Source: a virus. From it: a DNA stretch of 64,000 nucleotides. The number at the start of each line of letters is the position of its first letter. Position 1 is the first letter of the stretch. The translations under genes and the position numbers were made by a program. Below are positions 25,140-34,540 of this stretch, piece after piece. Where the stretch lies: IMG/VR virus record IMGVR_UViG_3300049489_000400, positions 34,718-98,717 of that record; one strand, written 5' to 3'. The notes under the pieces are model-generated. The model searched no databases, was not told the DNA's origin, and saw only the letters and a list, made by a program, of their open reading frames with translations.

Positions 25140-26068
25140 ATAACAGCTGTTTTAATGATCAATAAATTAAATTTTGTATTAACTTCAAAGTCCACAAACA
25201 GGTCTCCATTATCATGAGACAATGCTGTTACTTTAAAATCTTTAAATAAGTCATCCGAACCAAATGATTTTGTCATTTCTCTAACAATAGAAGGGTAATT
25301 CAATTGCGAATAATTTGAACCCTTGTAAATAGAACCATTCAATCCAAGACTAGGAAATTCAGGAATATCACCCTTTTCTAATTGAGACAGTATATCGACA
25401 CTTTGATATACAGTTTCTTTATAACCAAGTACAACCAAGTCCTCCTCAGTTGTGTCGAAAGTTAAGAGTTTTTTCAAATCCTTACCATATATTCTTTCTC
25501 CAATAGTATTATCTATCATAGAAGTAACAAGATTGTTTTGGAATGAATCGTTTCTTAACTCCAAATCTGTACCACCGTCAATGTCCCAATCGACTTCTCT
25601 CAAATCATTATCTAATGCTATATTTTGACCTGAATTTTGAAAATTAACATCTTTCAATACATTTCTAGCTACGTCTTCCATAGTCTCATTTGCAGACATC
25701 TGATATTGGAAGACAAAACCTCTACTTGTTTTTCCTTTTACGATGCTTGATCTCAGATATTTAGAAAGTTTCTGAGTTCTTTGTAATGATGTTTTAAGAA
25801 CTTCAGCCATATCTAGTAAATCCCAAAAATCAGCTGTAGTCATCAAATTCTTTTTCTCTTTAAAAATAGAAGTCAATCTGATAGATTCTCTTTCAAGATT
25901 GTCTAATCCTACAAAATATTTTTTATCTATAAATTTCAAATCACCATTATAGAATTTTTCAATCTGTGGATACCCTACTTCAAAAAATCTTTTTGTAGCA
26001 TAAAAAAAGTTGGTTATATCATAACCACTAATTTTATTAAATTTTTCTATTGTAGCTAAATCTGCCAT
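25136..26068 (-). CDS. Baseplate wedge protein with LysM-like segment and gp25-like C-terminus
   Basis: A 310-residue protein. The middle (MSANETMEDVARNVL, then SGQNIALDNDL) fits the LysM pattern of 'GDTLxxIA...N.L', which T4 gp53 also has. The C-terminal ~90 residues (TVYQSVDILSQLEKGDIPEFP, then SIVREMTKSF and DLFVDFEVN) resemble the gpW/gp25 fold, placed immediately before a J/gp6 gene as in most contractile systems. This would combine two T4 wedge functions in one chain. Both domain calls are pattern-level and need a profile search. Confidence 0.5.
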   Translation of the reverse strand: MADLATIEKFNKISGYDITNFFYATKRFFEVGYPQIEKFYNGDLKFIDKKYFVGLDNLERESIRLTSIFKEKKNLMTTADFWDLLDMAEVLKTSLQRTQKLSKYLRSSIVKGKTSRGFVFQYQMSANETMEDVARNVLKDVNFQNSGQNIALDNDLREVDWDIDGGTDLELRNDSFQNNLVTSMIDNTIGERIYGKDLKKLLTFDTTEEDLVVLGYKETVYQSVDILSQLEKGDIPEFPSLGLNGSIYKGSNYSQLNYPSIVREMTKSFGSDDLFKDFKVTALSHDNGDLFVDFEVNTKFNLLIIKTAVI

Positions 26069-26069
26069 A

Positions 26070-26810
26070 TTAAAAAAGAATCATATCATTAAGTAATTGC
26101 GCCTTAGTTCTGAATACACCGCCAGCAGTCAAATTATCAAAAACTGTATTTGCTTGCTTATTCAACTTAGCATTAGTAAGTAGATTTTTAAGTGATTTTT
26201 CGCTATCGAATCCTTGCAATTGTCTCACATCTCCTAATGCACGAATATCTAAACTGTAATTCCACATAGTGTTATTTTCCATGCTCTGATTGAACTGAAA
26301 ATTCATAACTTCTATAATGAATTGCTGATTAAAAGTAAGATTGTACAAAATCAAGAATTTATGATTGGTAGAACCTTTAGTATTTGATTCTGCAACCTCC
26401 TGACTTTGTAATATCATATCTTCTAACAGCTTAGTCGTTCCATAACCTGTCTTTACATTTAAATCATAATCTTTCAATCTTTTGTCACTTTCCTCTTTGT
26501 GAATCAAAAGTCTGAACTTCCTCCCGAAAGTTCCTTGAATTGAAAGATTATATGCTTGAAATGCATCTGTGTACTGAGTAAAGTATGCGTGTCCAGTCTT
26601 CTTTATATTCAATGGTGAAGTTCTTGAAATAGCAATAGCTGTAGGCATAACAGGGAAATGCATTATTTTCAGAGTGTTGAATTGACTATCAACTAACTCT
26701 AATGACATAGCATAATATTCAAAATCATTAGGATTTTTTGCATGTAGTGCTACCCTCCCCTCAGTTACGGCAAGTTCAGTCACTTTCCTTCTTACAGATT
26801 CTACAGACAT
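26070..26810 (-). CDS. Baseplate/tail protein (DUF6046-like candidate)
   Basis: A 246-residue protein with YYAMSLELVDSQ, MPTAIAISRTSPLNIKKTGH and NLSIQGTFGRKFRLL. This resembles proteins (DUF6046 type, from memory) found in tail-tip clusters of Bacteroidota phages and prophages. The short distance to the wedge and spike genes supports a baseplate or tail-hub location. A role like the LysM-type tube adaptor is conceivable. Family name should be treated as tentative. Confidence 0.5.
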   Translation of the reverse strand: MSVESVRRKVTELAVTEGRVALHAKNPNDFEYYAMSLELVDSQFNTLKIMHFPVMPTAIAISRTSPLNIKKTGHAYFTQYTDAFQAYNLSIQGTFGRKFRLLIHKEESDKRLKDYDLNVKTGYGTTKLLEDMILQSQEVAESNTKGSTNHKFLILYNLTFNQQFIIEVMNFQFNQSMENNTMWNYSLDIRALGDVRQLQGFDSEKSLKNLLTNAKLNKQANTVFDNLTAGGVFRTKAQLLNDMILF

Positions 26811-26811
26811 T

Positions 26812-27270
26812 TTAATTCCAATTAGTTACTATACCACTTGAATTATTAATAGCTGTACCTGTCCTGAACCAAACATCTATAATAGAAGATAACAAATCAG
26901 CTACTTCCTCGCTAGAACCACCAGATAATCCTAAAGAAAAGGCTGGAGTTAATACTACACTCGATGGTGGAATTACGCCAGTAAATGTAGGTTGCATTCC
27001 TGAAGCAAGCACTGTTGCATAAGATATTAACCCATTAACAAATCCTTGTTCTCCTAAAGTGGGAACGGTATTGAGATGAGCTTGTAATGATATAGTTGCT
27101 GCTTGAGAAGTTGAAGATAATGGAATAACAGAAGATGCATACGAATTTATAGCATTAGCCCATCTAACAGATGCTTCTGATAACGAACTAGGGAAACCTT
27201 CATGTATTGGACTTTTTGCATCTATAATTTTCGTTATTTCATTTTTTAGATTTTGCTTCAATAACGGCAT
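26812..27270 (-). CDS. Hypothetical baseplate-region protein
   Basis: A 152-residue protein rich in Ser, Ala, Thr and Val, helical in the first half, with a Gly/Pro-rich stretch around residues 95-125. No family recognised. It is 1 base from both neighbours, between the spike gene and a baseplate gene. It is probably a minor baseplate component. Confidence 0.55.
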   Translation of the reverse strand: MPLLKQNLKNEITKIIDAKSPIHEGFPSSLSEASVRWANAINSYASSVIPLSSTSQAATISLQAHLNTVPTLGEQGFVNGLISYATVLASGMQPTFTGVIPPSSVVLTPAFSLGLSGGSSEEVADLLSSIIDVWFRTGTAINNSSGIVTNWN

Positions 27271-27271
27271 A

Positions 27272-28207
27272 TCAATCTGTATTAGTTAATTTTGACAAGA
27301 AGTTATCAAACTGTTCTTTAACAGCAGTAAATTCACTAATATTTATAGGTGTTCCACTTGGACCAAATGCTGTAGGTACGGTTAATTTAGAAATAGCATC
27401 TACGATAGAATCTAAATGAGATTTCAATGTACTACCTAAAACAACTGGTTCTTTGCCTTCTCCAAATTTTATAACACTGGAATCGTCTGCTTTGATTTGT
27501 ATTTGGGATTTGTTTATCAATATCTTATTATTGAATTCGTCTTCATATAAGAATCTATCAATAGTTTCATCACTATTTCCATTCAAAACTGTTCTCACTG
27601 AAACTGTTCCGTCAGTTTTACAAGCTGCTGTTTCTATGGTTTTATCGGAAATACTAACTATTCTGCCAGAAGCATTAACTAATACATCTCCATTTACTTT
27701 CAGTTTAAACTTAGAATTATTGTTCCTTGAGTTTAATATGATTTCAATCTCACCTTGAGTATCTTTATCCAGACCACTAGCAGTAATGGTAATTTTACCA
27801 GACTTACCATCTAAATCTAGGTCAACCATATTACCATTCATCCCTCTAGTAATACGAACTCTTTGCTCACTTAAAGAATGATATTCATCTTCATATTTCA
27901 AACAAGCTATAATTACTGGTTCGTTATGCTTAGGAATATTAACCCAAACAACTGGCGTACCTTGCTGTCCTGGTCTATCTGGGAATTTCAATCTCTGCAA
28001 AACTTCTCTATCTACAAGTACGTTATGAAAATCTCCATACCCATAACCCCCATTCATAGAAATTCTACCGCTTCTGTAAACGTCTTCTTTGTATACATCT
28101 ATATCAACATTTTTAGGTACAATTATATACCCAACCCCTGCTGATAAATTACCACTCGGCAATCCCTTTATTCCTAAATTTTCTGCTTCTTCCATATCAA
28201 CATTCAT
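27272..28207 (-). CDS. Baseplate spike / puncturing protein (gpV-like)
   Basis: A 311-residue protein. The N-terminal part includes a likely OB-fold (LKFPDRPGQQGTPVVWVNIP, then EPVIIACLKYEDEYH). The middle is a repetitive strand region suggestive of a beta-prism. The C-terminus (EPVVLGSTLKSHLDSI, then AFGPSGTPIN) is the ending typical of phage spike proteins of the gpV/gp5 class. The spike caps the tube and pierces the outer membrane. It overlaps the hub-lysin gene by 11 bases, matching the gp27-gp5 association. Confidence 0.7.
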   Translation of the reverse strand: MNVDMEEAENLGIKGLPSGNLSAGVGYIIVPKNVDIDVYKEDVYRSGRISMNGGYGYGDFHNVLVDREVLQRLKFPDRPGQQGTPVVWVNIPKHNEPVIIACLKYEDEYHSLSEQRVRITRGMNGNMVDLDLDGKSGKITITASGLDKDTQGEIEIILNSRNNNSKFKLKVNGDVLVNASGRIVSISDKTIETAACKTDGTVSVRTVLNGNSDETIDRFLYEDEFNNKILINKSQIQIKADDSSVIKFGEGKEPVVLGSTLKSHLDSIVDAISKLTVPTAFGPSGTPINISEFTAVKEQFDNFLSKLTNTD

Positions 28208-30269
28208 TTTGTTGTTTTCTTCTTAAAAAGAATTGAAAAACAGGGTCATTAACTTTCCAACCAATACCTTCTTGCGGAACTGATTTTTTCTTAGTAACAT
28301 TATGTTCCTTAACTACAAATTCAGCGAATCTTTCTAATGCTTTGATTTTTAATTTGTCTTTGTTGTCAGTTCTTGCTATTTCTTCCTTACTTGGAACTTT
28401 CTCATTTGTCATCAAACCATCTGGATCATACTTCGTAAGTTTTGAACCTCTTATAGATATTTTCTTATCCAATTGTTCCCTAGTAAGAGTATTGAATATT
28501 TGTAAATGTCTTTCTATTACAGCTTTCTTTAAAGTTTTGGCTCTGTTTATAGCTAAAATAGGTGTTTTACCTCCTTTGTCAGAATCTACGTAACCGACAC
28601 ATTCAAAAGGTGCATTTGGATATTCATTTATCAAAGATGCAGCTTTGTCTATATTTATAACATTAGATTCATACAATTGTTGTCTAAGACCAGGAAAATC
28701 TCTAATCTGTCTCTCCATTTTCTTGTCCATTGTATCTTTAGAAGGTGGCCAAGATTCTTTTGGAATTATCAAGTAGCTTCTATCGTTATCGAAATAAACC
28801 TGAACTGATTTCTTAGATACTTTTTCTGGGTAATCTACCACTTTCGGTGGCGGGTCAGAATAAAGTATTAGATTCCAATAACTATTTGTGCTAGCATCTT
28901 CAGGAGCACTCATATATTTCATAACCATCCCTCTACTAACTCTTAGAGTTGTTAGAAAATTTGGACCATTATCAGTCATTTGATAAGAATGAGAAACTGA
29001 ATCTACATAAAATTCTTCACCAGTAGGTAAGTATTGTATTTTCTGACCTCTTCTATGTCTGTAATCGCCTTTTATGGTTATAGTTCCTTGTCTAGTGAAG
29101 GGTAAATAAACATTTGATTCAACCATATACCTTAAATCTTCTATGGCTTTTTCTAACATTATTTTTCCGTCACTTATTTTTATGAAATTTAAATAGTTAG
29201 AAACTACTGATAAAGGTTTTGAGCCCCAAACTTCGGCATATTCTTCAAAAAATACAGCAGCAACATGTTGAAATATCAAATCTTGTTCTCCAAGGAATGA
29301 CCCTTTAGGTATAATTTGAAACCAAGAATAAACTGGCCCATCATACCAAGACAAGTCATCTGACAAAACATCTTCAATACTTATCCTATCATACGTAATC
29401 ATACCACCATTCCAACCATTGTAATCGAATGGCTCTTTTCTCACTTGGAAATAATATTGGTCACCTACAGTATCCCCCCAAAATTGTAGCCAAGGCTCTT
29501 GAACTACCTTTTTAACAAAATTCAATAAACTTCCTTGATCGAATGCTATTGTTGCGTCATTTATATTTTGACTTAGAGAATATTGGTCTGCTACTAACTT
29601 AACAATCTGCCATATACCTACAGCATTTATCTGTTCTACATTAGTGATTACTTTAGGTTGTTGCTTCTTTCTTTCTTCAACTTTTTGTTCCGAACTAGAA
29701 ACACTTTGCTTCATTATTTCAGTTGAATATTCTTCAGTTAGCTTAGAAGAACTGGCAGGATTTACGGTGTTTATTTGGTCAAGTAAAACATATCCTGCAG
29801 TGTCAACCTTACCTTCTGCTTTCAATGCTCTTAATTTTACAACAAAACCTTTTGCTGGTACAATTCCATTATTGAATTCAAAATGATGTATCTCTGAGCC
29901 CATGGCTGAACCTAGCCAATATAATCCATGTTTTGCAGCAATAGGAACTAACTTTTGATACAAATCTTTATACTTAGCCCAAGTTCCTGTGCTTTTCCTT
30001 AATACATAAGTATCAATGGCAAAACCATAATTATGTAAAGACCAACCTGGTCTGGCTGCTGGAATAGTACTCTTCCCAGATTTGTAGTTGTTATATAGTT
30101 GTTGTTGTTTTGCAATTGATCTTAATGCAGAAAATATTTTCAAATCCAGATCAGCTGCTCTAGCATCTGCTTCAAATGCTGTAAATTTATCTCTCACTTT
30201 AGGATGTAGTTGAGCAATAAATTTCTTATTCTCCTTAGCAATTCTTTCTCTTTCCTGTTGAAGTCCCAT
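28197..30269 (-). CDS. Tail hub protein fused to M15 peptidase and OmpA-like domain
   Basis: A 690-residue multidomain protein. Residues 40-135 form an M15 (VanY-like) peptidase: SLHNYGFAID has zinc ligands H79 and D86, and EIHHFEF supplies the catalytic Glu126 and H129. Residues about 210-480 look like a tail-hub core ending in GDYRHRRGQKIQYLPTGEEF. Residues about 490-610 resemble an OmpA-type peptidoglycan-binding fold (YFDNDRSYLIIP, then ECVGYVDSDKGG and LAINRAKTLKKAV). It would bind and cut peptidoglycan during DNA entry. The OmpA-like part is the least certain. Confidence 0.7.
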   Translation of the reverse strand: MGLQQERERIAKENKKFIAQLHPKVRDKFTAFEADARAADLDLKIFSALRSIAKQQQLYNNYKSGKSTIPAARPGWSLHNYGFAIDTYVLRKSTGTWAKYKDLYQKLVPIAAKHGLYWLGSAMGSEIHHFEFNNGIVPAKGFVVKLRALKAEGKVDTAGYVLLDQINTVNPASSSKLTEEYSTEIMKQSVSSSEQKVEERKKQQPKVITNVEQINAVGIWQIVKLVADQYSLSQNINDATIAFDQGSLLNFVKKVVQEPWLQFWGDTVGDQYYFQVRKEPFDYNGWNGGMITYDRISIEDVLSDDLSWYDGPVYSWFQIIPKGSFLGEQDLIFQHVAAVFFEEYAEVWGSKPLSVVSNYLNFIKISDGKIMLEKAIEDLRYMVESNVYLPFTRQGTITIKGDYRHRRGQKIQYLPTGEEFYVDSVSHSYQMTDNGPNFLTTLRVSRGMVMKYMSAPEDASTNSYWNLILYSDPPPKVVDYPEKVSKKSVQVYFDNDRSYLIIPKESWPPSKDTMDKKMERQIRDFPGLRQQLYESNVINIDKAASLINEYPNAPFECVGYVDSDKGGKTPILAINRAKTLKKAVIERHLQIFNTLTREQLDKKISIRGSKLTKYDPDGLMTNEKVPSKEEIARTDNKDKLKIKALERFAEFVVKEHNVTKKKSVPQEGIGWKVNDPVFQFFLRRKQQNEC

Positions 30270-30271
30270 AA

Positions 30272-31918
30272 TTAATCTCCTGTTGTTTCGTCTATTTCTG
30301 TAGAAGGTTGATTTTCATCGACTTGTTCTTCTGTAACAATAGAGAATTGTGTTCTTCTAAAACCCCACGCTTCAAATAATTCACTAGGGCAAATTTCTAT
30401 ATTAGCCAATCTACTCATCAATAGATTCATTACAAAATCTACATTCCTAGCTTCTGGAATGAACAACATATCTAATATACCAGTAGTTATCAATCTGTTT
30501 GTTGCTCCAGGATTTTCCACAGCATTGTTAAATGCGTTATTAGAATCTCCTTGATTTGGTATATCAGTATTGTTGAATGCAGATACTGTTTCATCTGGGT
30601 TAGCGAAACTTTTAGCAAAAAAGTAAGAACCATCTTCTATTAATAGTTTCATGCAATCACGACCAGTTATGTTAACAGTAACGTCTTCATTTTCAGGTGA
30701 ATGAGAAATAGAATTTGTATCTATCAATCCTATCATTTCGTACTGACCTCCAGCTAAACTTAGGTGATCAATGAAAAAATCATCTACTCTTTTCAGTCCA
30801 GAATTTTCTTCAGTAGCGTTATAGCTATCATTCGCTTTTTGAAAAGGGTCTCCATAACTTATGAAAACAATATCATTCGCTGATATGACTTGTTCAAAAA
30901 ACATCTTAGTCCACTGCACAACTTTATCTGATAATTTCCAAGATTTAACATCAACAGTATTCAAATCATTAAGTGGCTCATTTTGAAATCTTTGACCATA
31001 AGTTCTTTTATCTCTCTCTGGAGAAGAACCTACAACCCACACATCTGAATACTTGGTTATCAAGGTTTTAAAATAATGTTCCTTTTCAACTATGTTAGGA
31101 CTACTTCCAGTTGGTGTGAAATTTATATATTGAGTCCTATCTACATTCCAAATACCTTCTGGTTTTCCATCAATTCCACAACTTATTAAACCCTCAACAG
31201 GCGCAAGCTGTATAGAAAAATTACCTCCTGTCTCTGCTACAGTCATATTCATACTTAAAATGAAAGGACTTAAATCAAAAACTGACGATGGACTGAATTT
31301 TCCTTCATTTAAAGATTTACACCATATATAAACATTTGGAACTATCCTTGATTTAGAATAATCCTTAGATTTGGGAAAAGTTTGAACATTTTGATTGCCA
31401 AACTCATCTCTAGTATCTAATGTTTTACTTGGTGAATTTAATCTACCGTCATATAGCCTATTGCTAGTTAATGCATCTTGTAAGTCCCAATAAAACTGTC
31501 TTGTACTTACACTAAATGCACTTTTATTGTCTTCTGTATCTTTATCGAATTCAGTTACTGAAAAGTTGTTGGTTAACAAATTACTCTGAGTAACAAGAAC
31601 ACTTTTTTCAAGATATTTAGAATCAATGTAGAATACCACAGGAACAGGACAAGGAGCATCTGGCGTGACTTTCTTAGAATCAGTAGGGTCTATGTTCAGT
31701 GCCTCTTCTTCTGTTGCAGCCAGTCCATAATTCAAATAAGTTCTAGGGTCATAAGATAACCAAATCTGATCTCTATTCTTTGTTTTATATCTAGGATGCT
31801 CAAAGTCCAGAAATTGTTCAACGGTCATATTTCGTATCTTCAGATACTCAAATACTTGTCTTATGGTCTTTTTGTAACCAACCTCACCGTTATATTTTAT
31901 TTCGATAATATTAGCCAT
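30272..31918 (-). CDS. Tail hub / baseplate protein
   Basis: A 548-residue structural protein. The central region SPFILSMNMTVAETGGNFSIQL and the later NDIVFISYGDPF resemble the tube-capping hub proteins (gp27/gpD-like), in which two tandem barrels continue the tail tube. It sits between tape measure and the hub-lysin gene, the usual place. No enzymatic motif is visible; the C-terminus is acidic. Together with the 28197-30269 product it may form the hub. Confidence 0.5.
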   Translation of the reverse strand: MANIIEIKYNGEVGYKKTIRQVFEYLKIRNMTVEQFLDFEHPRYKTKNRDQIWLSYDPRTYLNYGLAATEEEALNIDPTDSKKVTPDAPCPVPVVFYIDSKYLEKSVLVTQSNLLTNNFSVTEFDKDTEDNKSAFSVSTRQFYWDLQDALTSNRLYDGRLNSPSKTLDTRDEFGNQNVQTFPKSKDYSKSRIVPNVYIWCKSLNEGKFSPSSVFDLSPFILSMNMTVAETGGNFSIQLAPVEGLISCGIDGKPEGIWNVDRTQYINFTPTGSSPNIVEKEHYFKTLITKYSDVWVVGSSPERDKRTYGQRFQNEPLNDLNTVDVKSWKLSDKVVQWTKMFFEQVISANDIVFISYGDPFQKANDSYNATEENSGLKRVDDFFIDHLSLAGGQYEMIGLIDTNSISHSPENEDVTVNITGRDCMKLLIEDGSYFFAKSFANPDETVSAFNNTDIPNQGDSNNAFNNAVENPGATNRLITTGILDMLFIPEARNVDFVMNLLMSRLANIEICPSELFEAWGFRRTQFSIVTEEQVDENQPSTEIDETTGD

Positions 31919-33780
31919 TACTTACCACCTGTTTTTACAACATTGACGTTATGCTTAGGCATTTGAAGATTCCCTTTGATGTTAACATTTACAGATTTAC
32001 CCCCATTCCCTGTTATTTCACCTAAGAAGTTGTTCATTGTAACACCAAATTCTTCAAATATCTTTTTGATATAAGTCTCTGCATCTGTTAATAAACCAGT
32101 TGTAGCTTCTGCATCAGTCCTAATCTGTTCTGCTGATAAACTACCTCTCCATTGTTTATTTGGAGAACCTGTAAGAAGATTATTGAATCCTCCTTTGTTA
32201 TTCATTGCACCTTCCCACATCTCCATATCAAATTCAGAACTAGGATTAAACATAGTGTACATCAAATCATCTCTAGCCATAGCGTTATTATTAGTAATAT
32301 CGCCAAAGAATCCAAATGCTGACTTCATGTATTCAGGGTCATCTGAATGGAATTTAACAAACCTTCTTAATGCTGCAGGGTCGTTAGCTAAATCTGGTCT
32401 AGCACGCTTAGCAGCTTCATACTTTAAAAGCATAGCATTATCACCTCCACCTTCTCCAAGACCTGCAATTGTTTGAGATAAGAACTCACCACCCTTTTCT
32501 CCTTTCTGAGACAACCCTATTGCTTCAAAAGCAGACATTATTCTCAGAGTGTCATCTACATTTACCGCATCTCTTTTGCTCCTCTGGATATCCATCAAAT
32601 TTGTTTGAATACCCATCTTTTCTTGCAATGTTGCTAAATCACCTTCTTTAAGTGATGATTTGTCTATCCTAGCTAGGACATTTAACATGTCCATTGCTAT
32701 TACATTAGAAGTTTCCTGATTAGTAGTGAATCTCTCGAATTTGCTATAAACCGCTGGGTCAGCACCTGTAGACCTCCTTATGTACTCATCATTTATAGTT
32801 CTGAGTCTCAAATCGTCTGCATGACCAGATGTCTTAGCTTTATCAGCCATAGCATTAAATAAATCAACCTTACTTAATCCTAATGCTTGTAAATGTGAAT
32901 CATAACTCGTGTCATCAACGTGACCTTGTATAGTTTCAGCGCCAGTATAACCAGAACCTCTAAAAACACCAACTTTACCAGCTGCTTCTACGATTTCGTT
33001 GCCTTTCTCGATCAATTTATAAGATATGAGTGCTCCAGCAGCAACAGTAGCAGTAATGATATTAGAACCAGCTAATTGAATCAAGTCCGTCATTAAGCTA
33101 GTTCCTGCCTGTACCATCGGTCTAATTTCACCATTGGCAAAATTTGGAGTTTTAGCTATCATTCCTCCAACAGCTATGTCAGTTTTTCTAACAACACCTG
33201 GTTCGTCATCATCTTTTTCCTTCTCATCTGATGACCTAATGGCTCTCAATCTCCCATTTTCATCTCTCGACTCAAGCTGATCTTTTTCCTCCCTTTCTCT
33301 AATCTTATGCTCTTTATCATCTCTTTGAGCAATTTCACGTTCAAGCCTTCTTTGCATAACCATCTCACGAACAATAATTCGTAAGTGTTGGTTCATTTCC
33401 TTTTCGGTAGCAATTAACTCAGCTTGTTCGTCTTTATTTAGTTCTGTCTGAGATTGATCAAATTTCTTCTTTTCTAACTCAAAATCAGATGCCGACATTT
33501 TACCTTGAGCAAACCTAGACTCAGCTTGACTAAACTCATCAATATTTGCCTTTCTTGCAGCAGAGTATTCAGAACGAATGGAATCTTGTTTGGCTCTGAG
33601 AGTTTCTTTAGCCGTATTCTCTACAGCTAATCTTTGTTCAGTAGGTGTCATTTTAGACATTCCTGACTGATTAATATTCGAGACATCTCTACCTAATGCT
33701 TGAGCCTTTTCTCTCAAGGAATCAAGCGATGCTCCTAATCCGTCATCCCTACCTCGTATATTTACACTAACATCTGCCAT
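31918..33780 (-). CDS. Tape measure protein
   Basis: A 620-residue protein. The first 200 residues are a long charged coiled coil (many Glu/Lys/Arg/Gln). A hydrophobic segment (SNIITATVAAGALISYKLI) at about 240-258 follows, then an Ala/Gly-containing helical region. This layout, and the position directly after two overlapping chaperone-like genes, identifies the tape measure that sets tail length. At 620 residues it implies a short tail, on the order of 90-100 nm if 1.5 angstrom per helical residue applies. It overlaps the hub gene by one base. Confidence 0.75.
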   Translation of the reverse strand: MADVSVNIRGRDDGLGASLDSLREKAQALGRDVSNINQSGMSKMTPTEQRLAVENTAKETLRAKQDSIRSEYSAARKANIDEFSQAESRFAQGKMSASDFELEKKKFDQSQTELNKDEQAELIATEKEMNQHLRIIVREMVMQRRLEREIAQRDDKEHKIREREEKDQLESRDENGRLRAIRSSDEKEKDDDEPGVVRKTDIAVGGMIAKTPNFANGEIRPMVQAGTSLMTDLIQLAGSNIITATVAAGALISYKLIEKGNEIVEAAGKVGVFRGSGYTGAETIQGHVDDTSYDSHLQALGLSKVDLFNAMADKAKTSGHADDLRLRTINDEYIRRSTGADPAVYSKFERFTTNQETSNVIAMDMLNVLARIDKSSLKEGDLATLQEKMGIQTNLMDIQRSKRDAVNVDDTLRIMSAFEAIGLSQKGEKGGEFLSQTIAGLGEGGGDNAMLLKYEAAKRARPDLANDPAALRRFVKFHSDDPEYMKSAFGFFGDITNNNAMARDDLMYTMFNPSSEFDMEMWEGAMNNKGGFNNLLTGSPNKQWRGSLSAEQIRTDAEATTGLLTDAETYIKKIFEEFGVTMNNFLGEITGNGGKSVNVNIKGNLQMPKHNVNVVKTGGK

Positions 33781-33791
33781 AATTGATCATT

Positions 33792-34094
33792 TTAGAATTG
33801 AGATATATCCAGATTATCGAATGCATCATCTAATTCTTTCTTAGACATTTTCTTACCAACATTTAAATCAGCTTCTTTTTCTTCACTTTCTTCTGAAGAC
33901 ATCTTTTCTATTAATTTGTTCATGATTTTTTCTTCTTCATAATCATAAAACATATCAATTAGATTGGCTTCCCTATGAGCTGAGCTTCCAAAGGGTATGT
34001 TATACTTTTTCCTCCACCAATAATCTATCGGAAATTTACTATTCCAATTATTTATTTGTTGGCGTATTTCATCCCTGATTTTGTTCTGAGACAT
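33792..34094 (-). CDS. Tail assembly chaperone, second frame
   Basis: A 100-residue protein. DYWWRKKYNIPFGSSAHREAN, then MFYDYEEEKIM resembles the small acidic protein encoded between tail tube and tape measure in many long-tailed phages. Its ATG lies inside the 3' end of the preceding gene, with a 26-base overlap in the +1 frame. In many phages the second chaperone is made by programmed frameshifting. Here an ATG start makes coupled re-initiation equally likely. Confidence 0.65.
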   Translation of the reverse strand: MSQNKIRDEIRQQINNWNSKFPIDYWWRKKYNIPFGSSAHREANLIDMFYDYEEEKIMNKLIEKMSSEESEEKEADLNVGKKMSKKELDDAFDNLDISQF

Positions 34095-34449
34095 CGTCCG
34101 ATTCTTCTACATCATACTTACACAAATTATCAACCATAGGTTTAAACCAAGGCAAAAATTCACTCTTGTAAGCCTTAACTAATTTCTTAGCAGTTTCTGT
34201 ATCTAAATCTCTCCAATTTTTGATTTCTAAATTCTTTCTCAAATCAGGAATCAAAACGCTAAAATAAGATACAGCATCAGTTACGTCTAACATGAATTCA
34301 TGCATTTTCAAACCTGACAAAGCCATATCAATATACTTTCCATTTGTATAAGCTATCTTGAATGCTTCAATGTCTTGTAAACCCCCCATATTAGGAAAAT
34401 TAACTTGATAAGATTCTCCAAGAATGTTAATTAATTTAGTCTTTACCAT
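34069..34449 (-). CDS. Tail assembly chaperone, first frame
   Basis: A 126-residue protein placed between the tube region and the tape measure, as gpG of lambda. It is mainly helical with an acidic C-terminus (DVEESDDVSEQ). It presumably coats the tape measure before tube polymerisation. The overlapping second gene supports this. It lies downstream of a terminator that partly insulates it from the abundant tube genes. Confidence 0.65.
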   Translation of the reverse strand: MVKTKLINILGESYQVNFPNMGGLQDIEAFKIAYTNGKYIDMALSGLKMHEFMLDVTDAVSYFSVLIPDLRKNLEIKNWRDLDTETAKKLVKAYKSEFLPWFKPMVDNLCKYDVEESDDVSEQNQG

Positions 34450-34494
34450 AACAATAAATTTTTACATTTTAACTAAAATAATAACTGAATAAAA

Positions 34495-34518
34495 AATGCT
34501 GAGCGTAAACCCAGCATT
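34495..34518 (-). terminator. Intrinsic terminator after the tube-region genes
   Basis: A 7-bp stem (AATGCTG/CAGCATT) with a 10-base loop is followed on the minus strand by TTTTTTATT. It lies between the gene ending at 34541 and the chaperone gene starting at 34449. It would lower expression of chaperones and tape measure relative to sheath and tube. Confidence 0.8.
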
Positions 34519-34540
34519 CCTTATTTTTAGATAAAATCTA

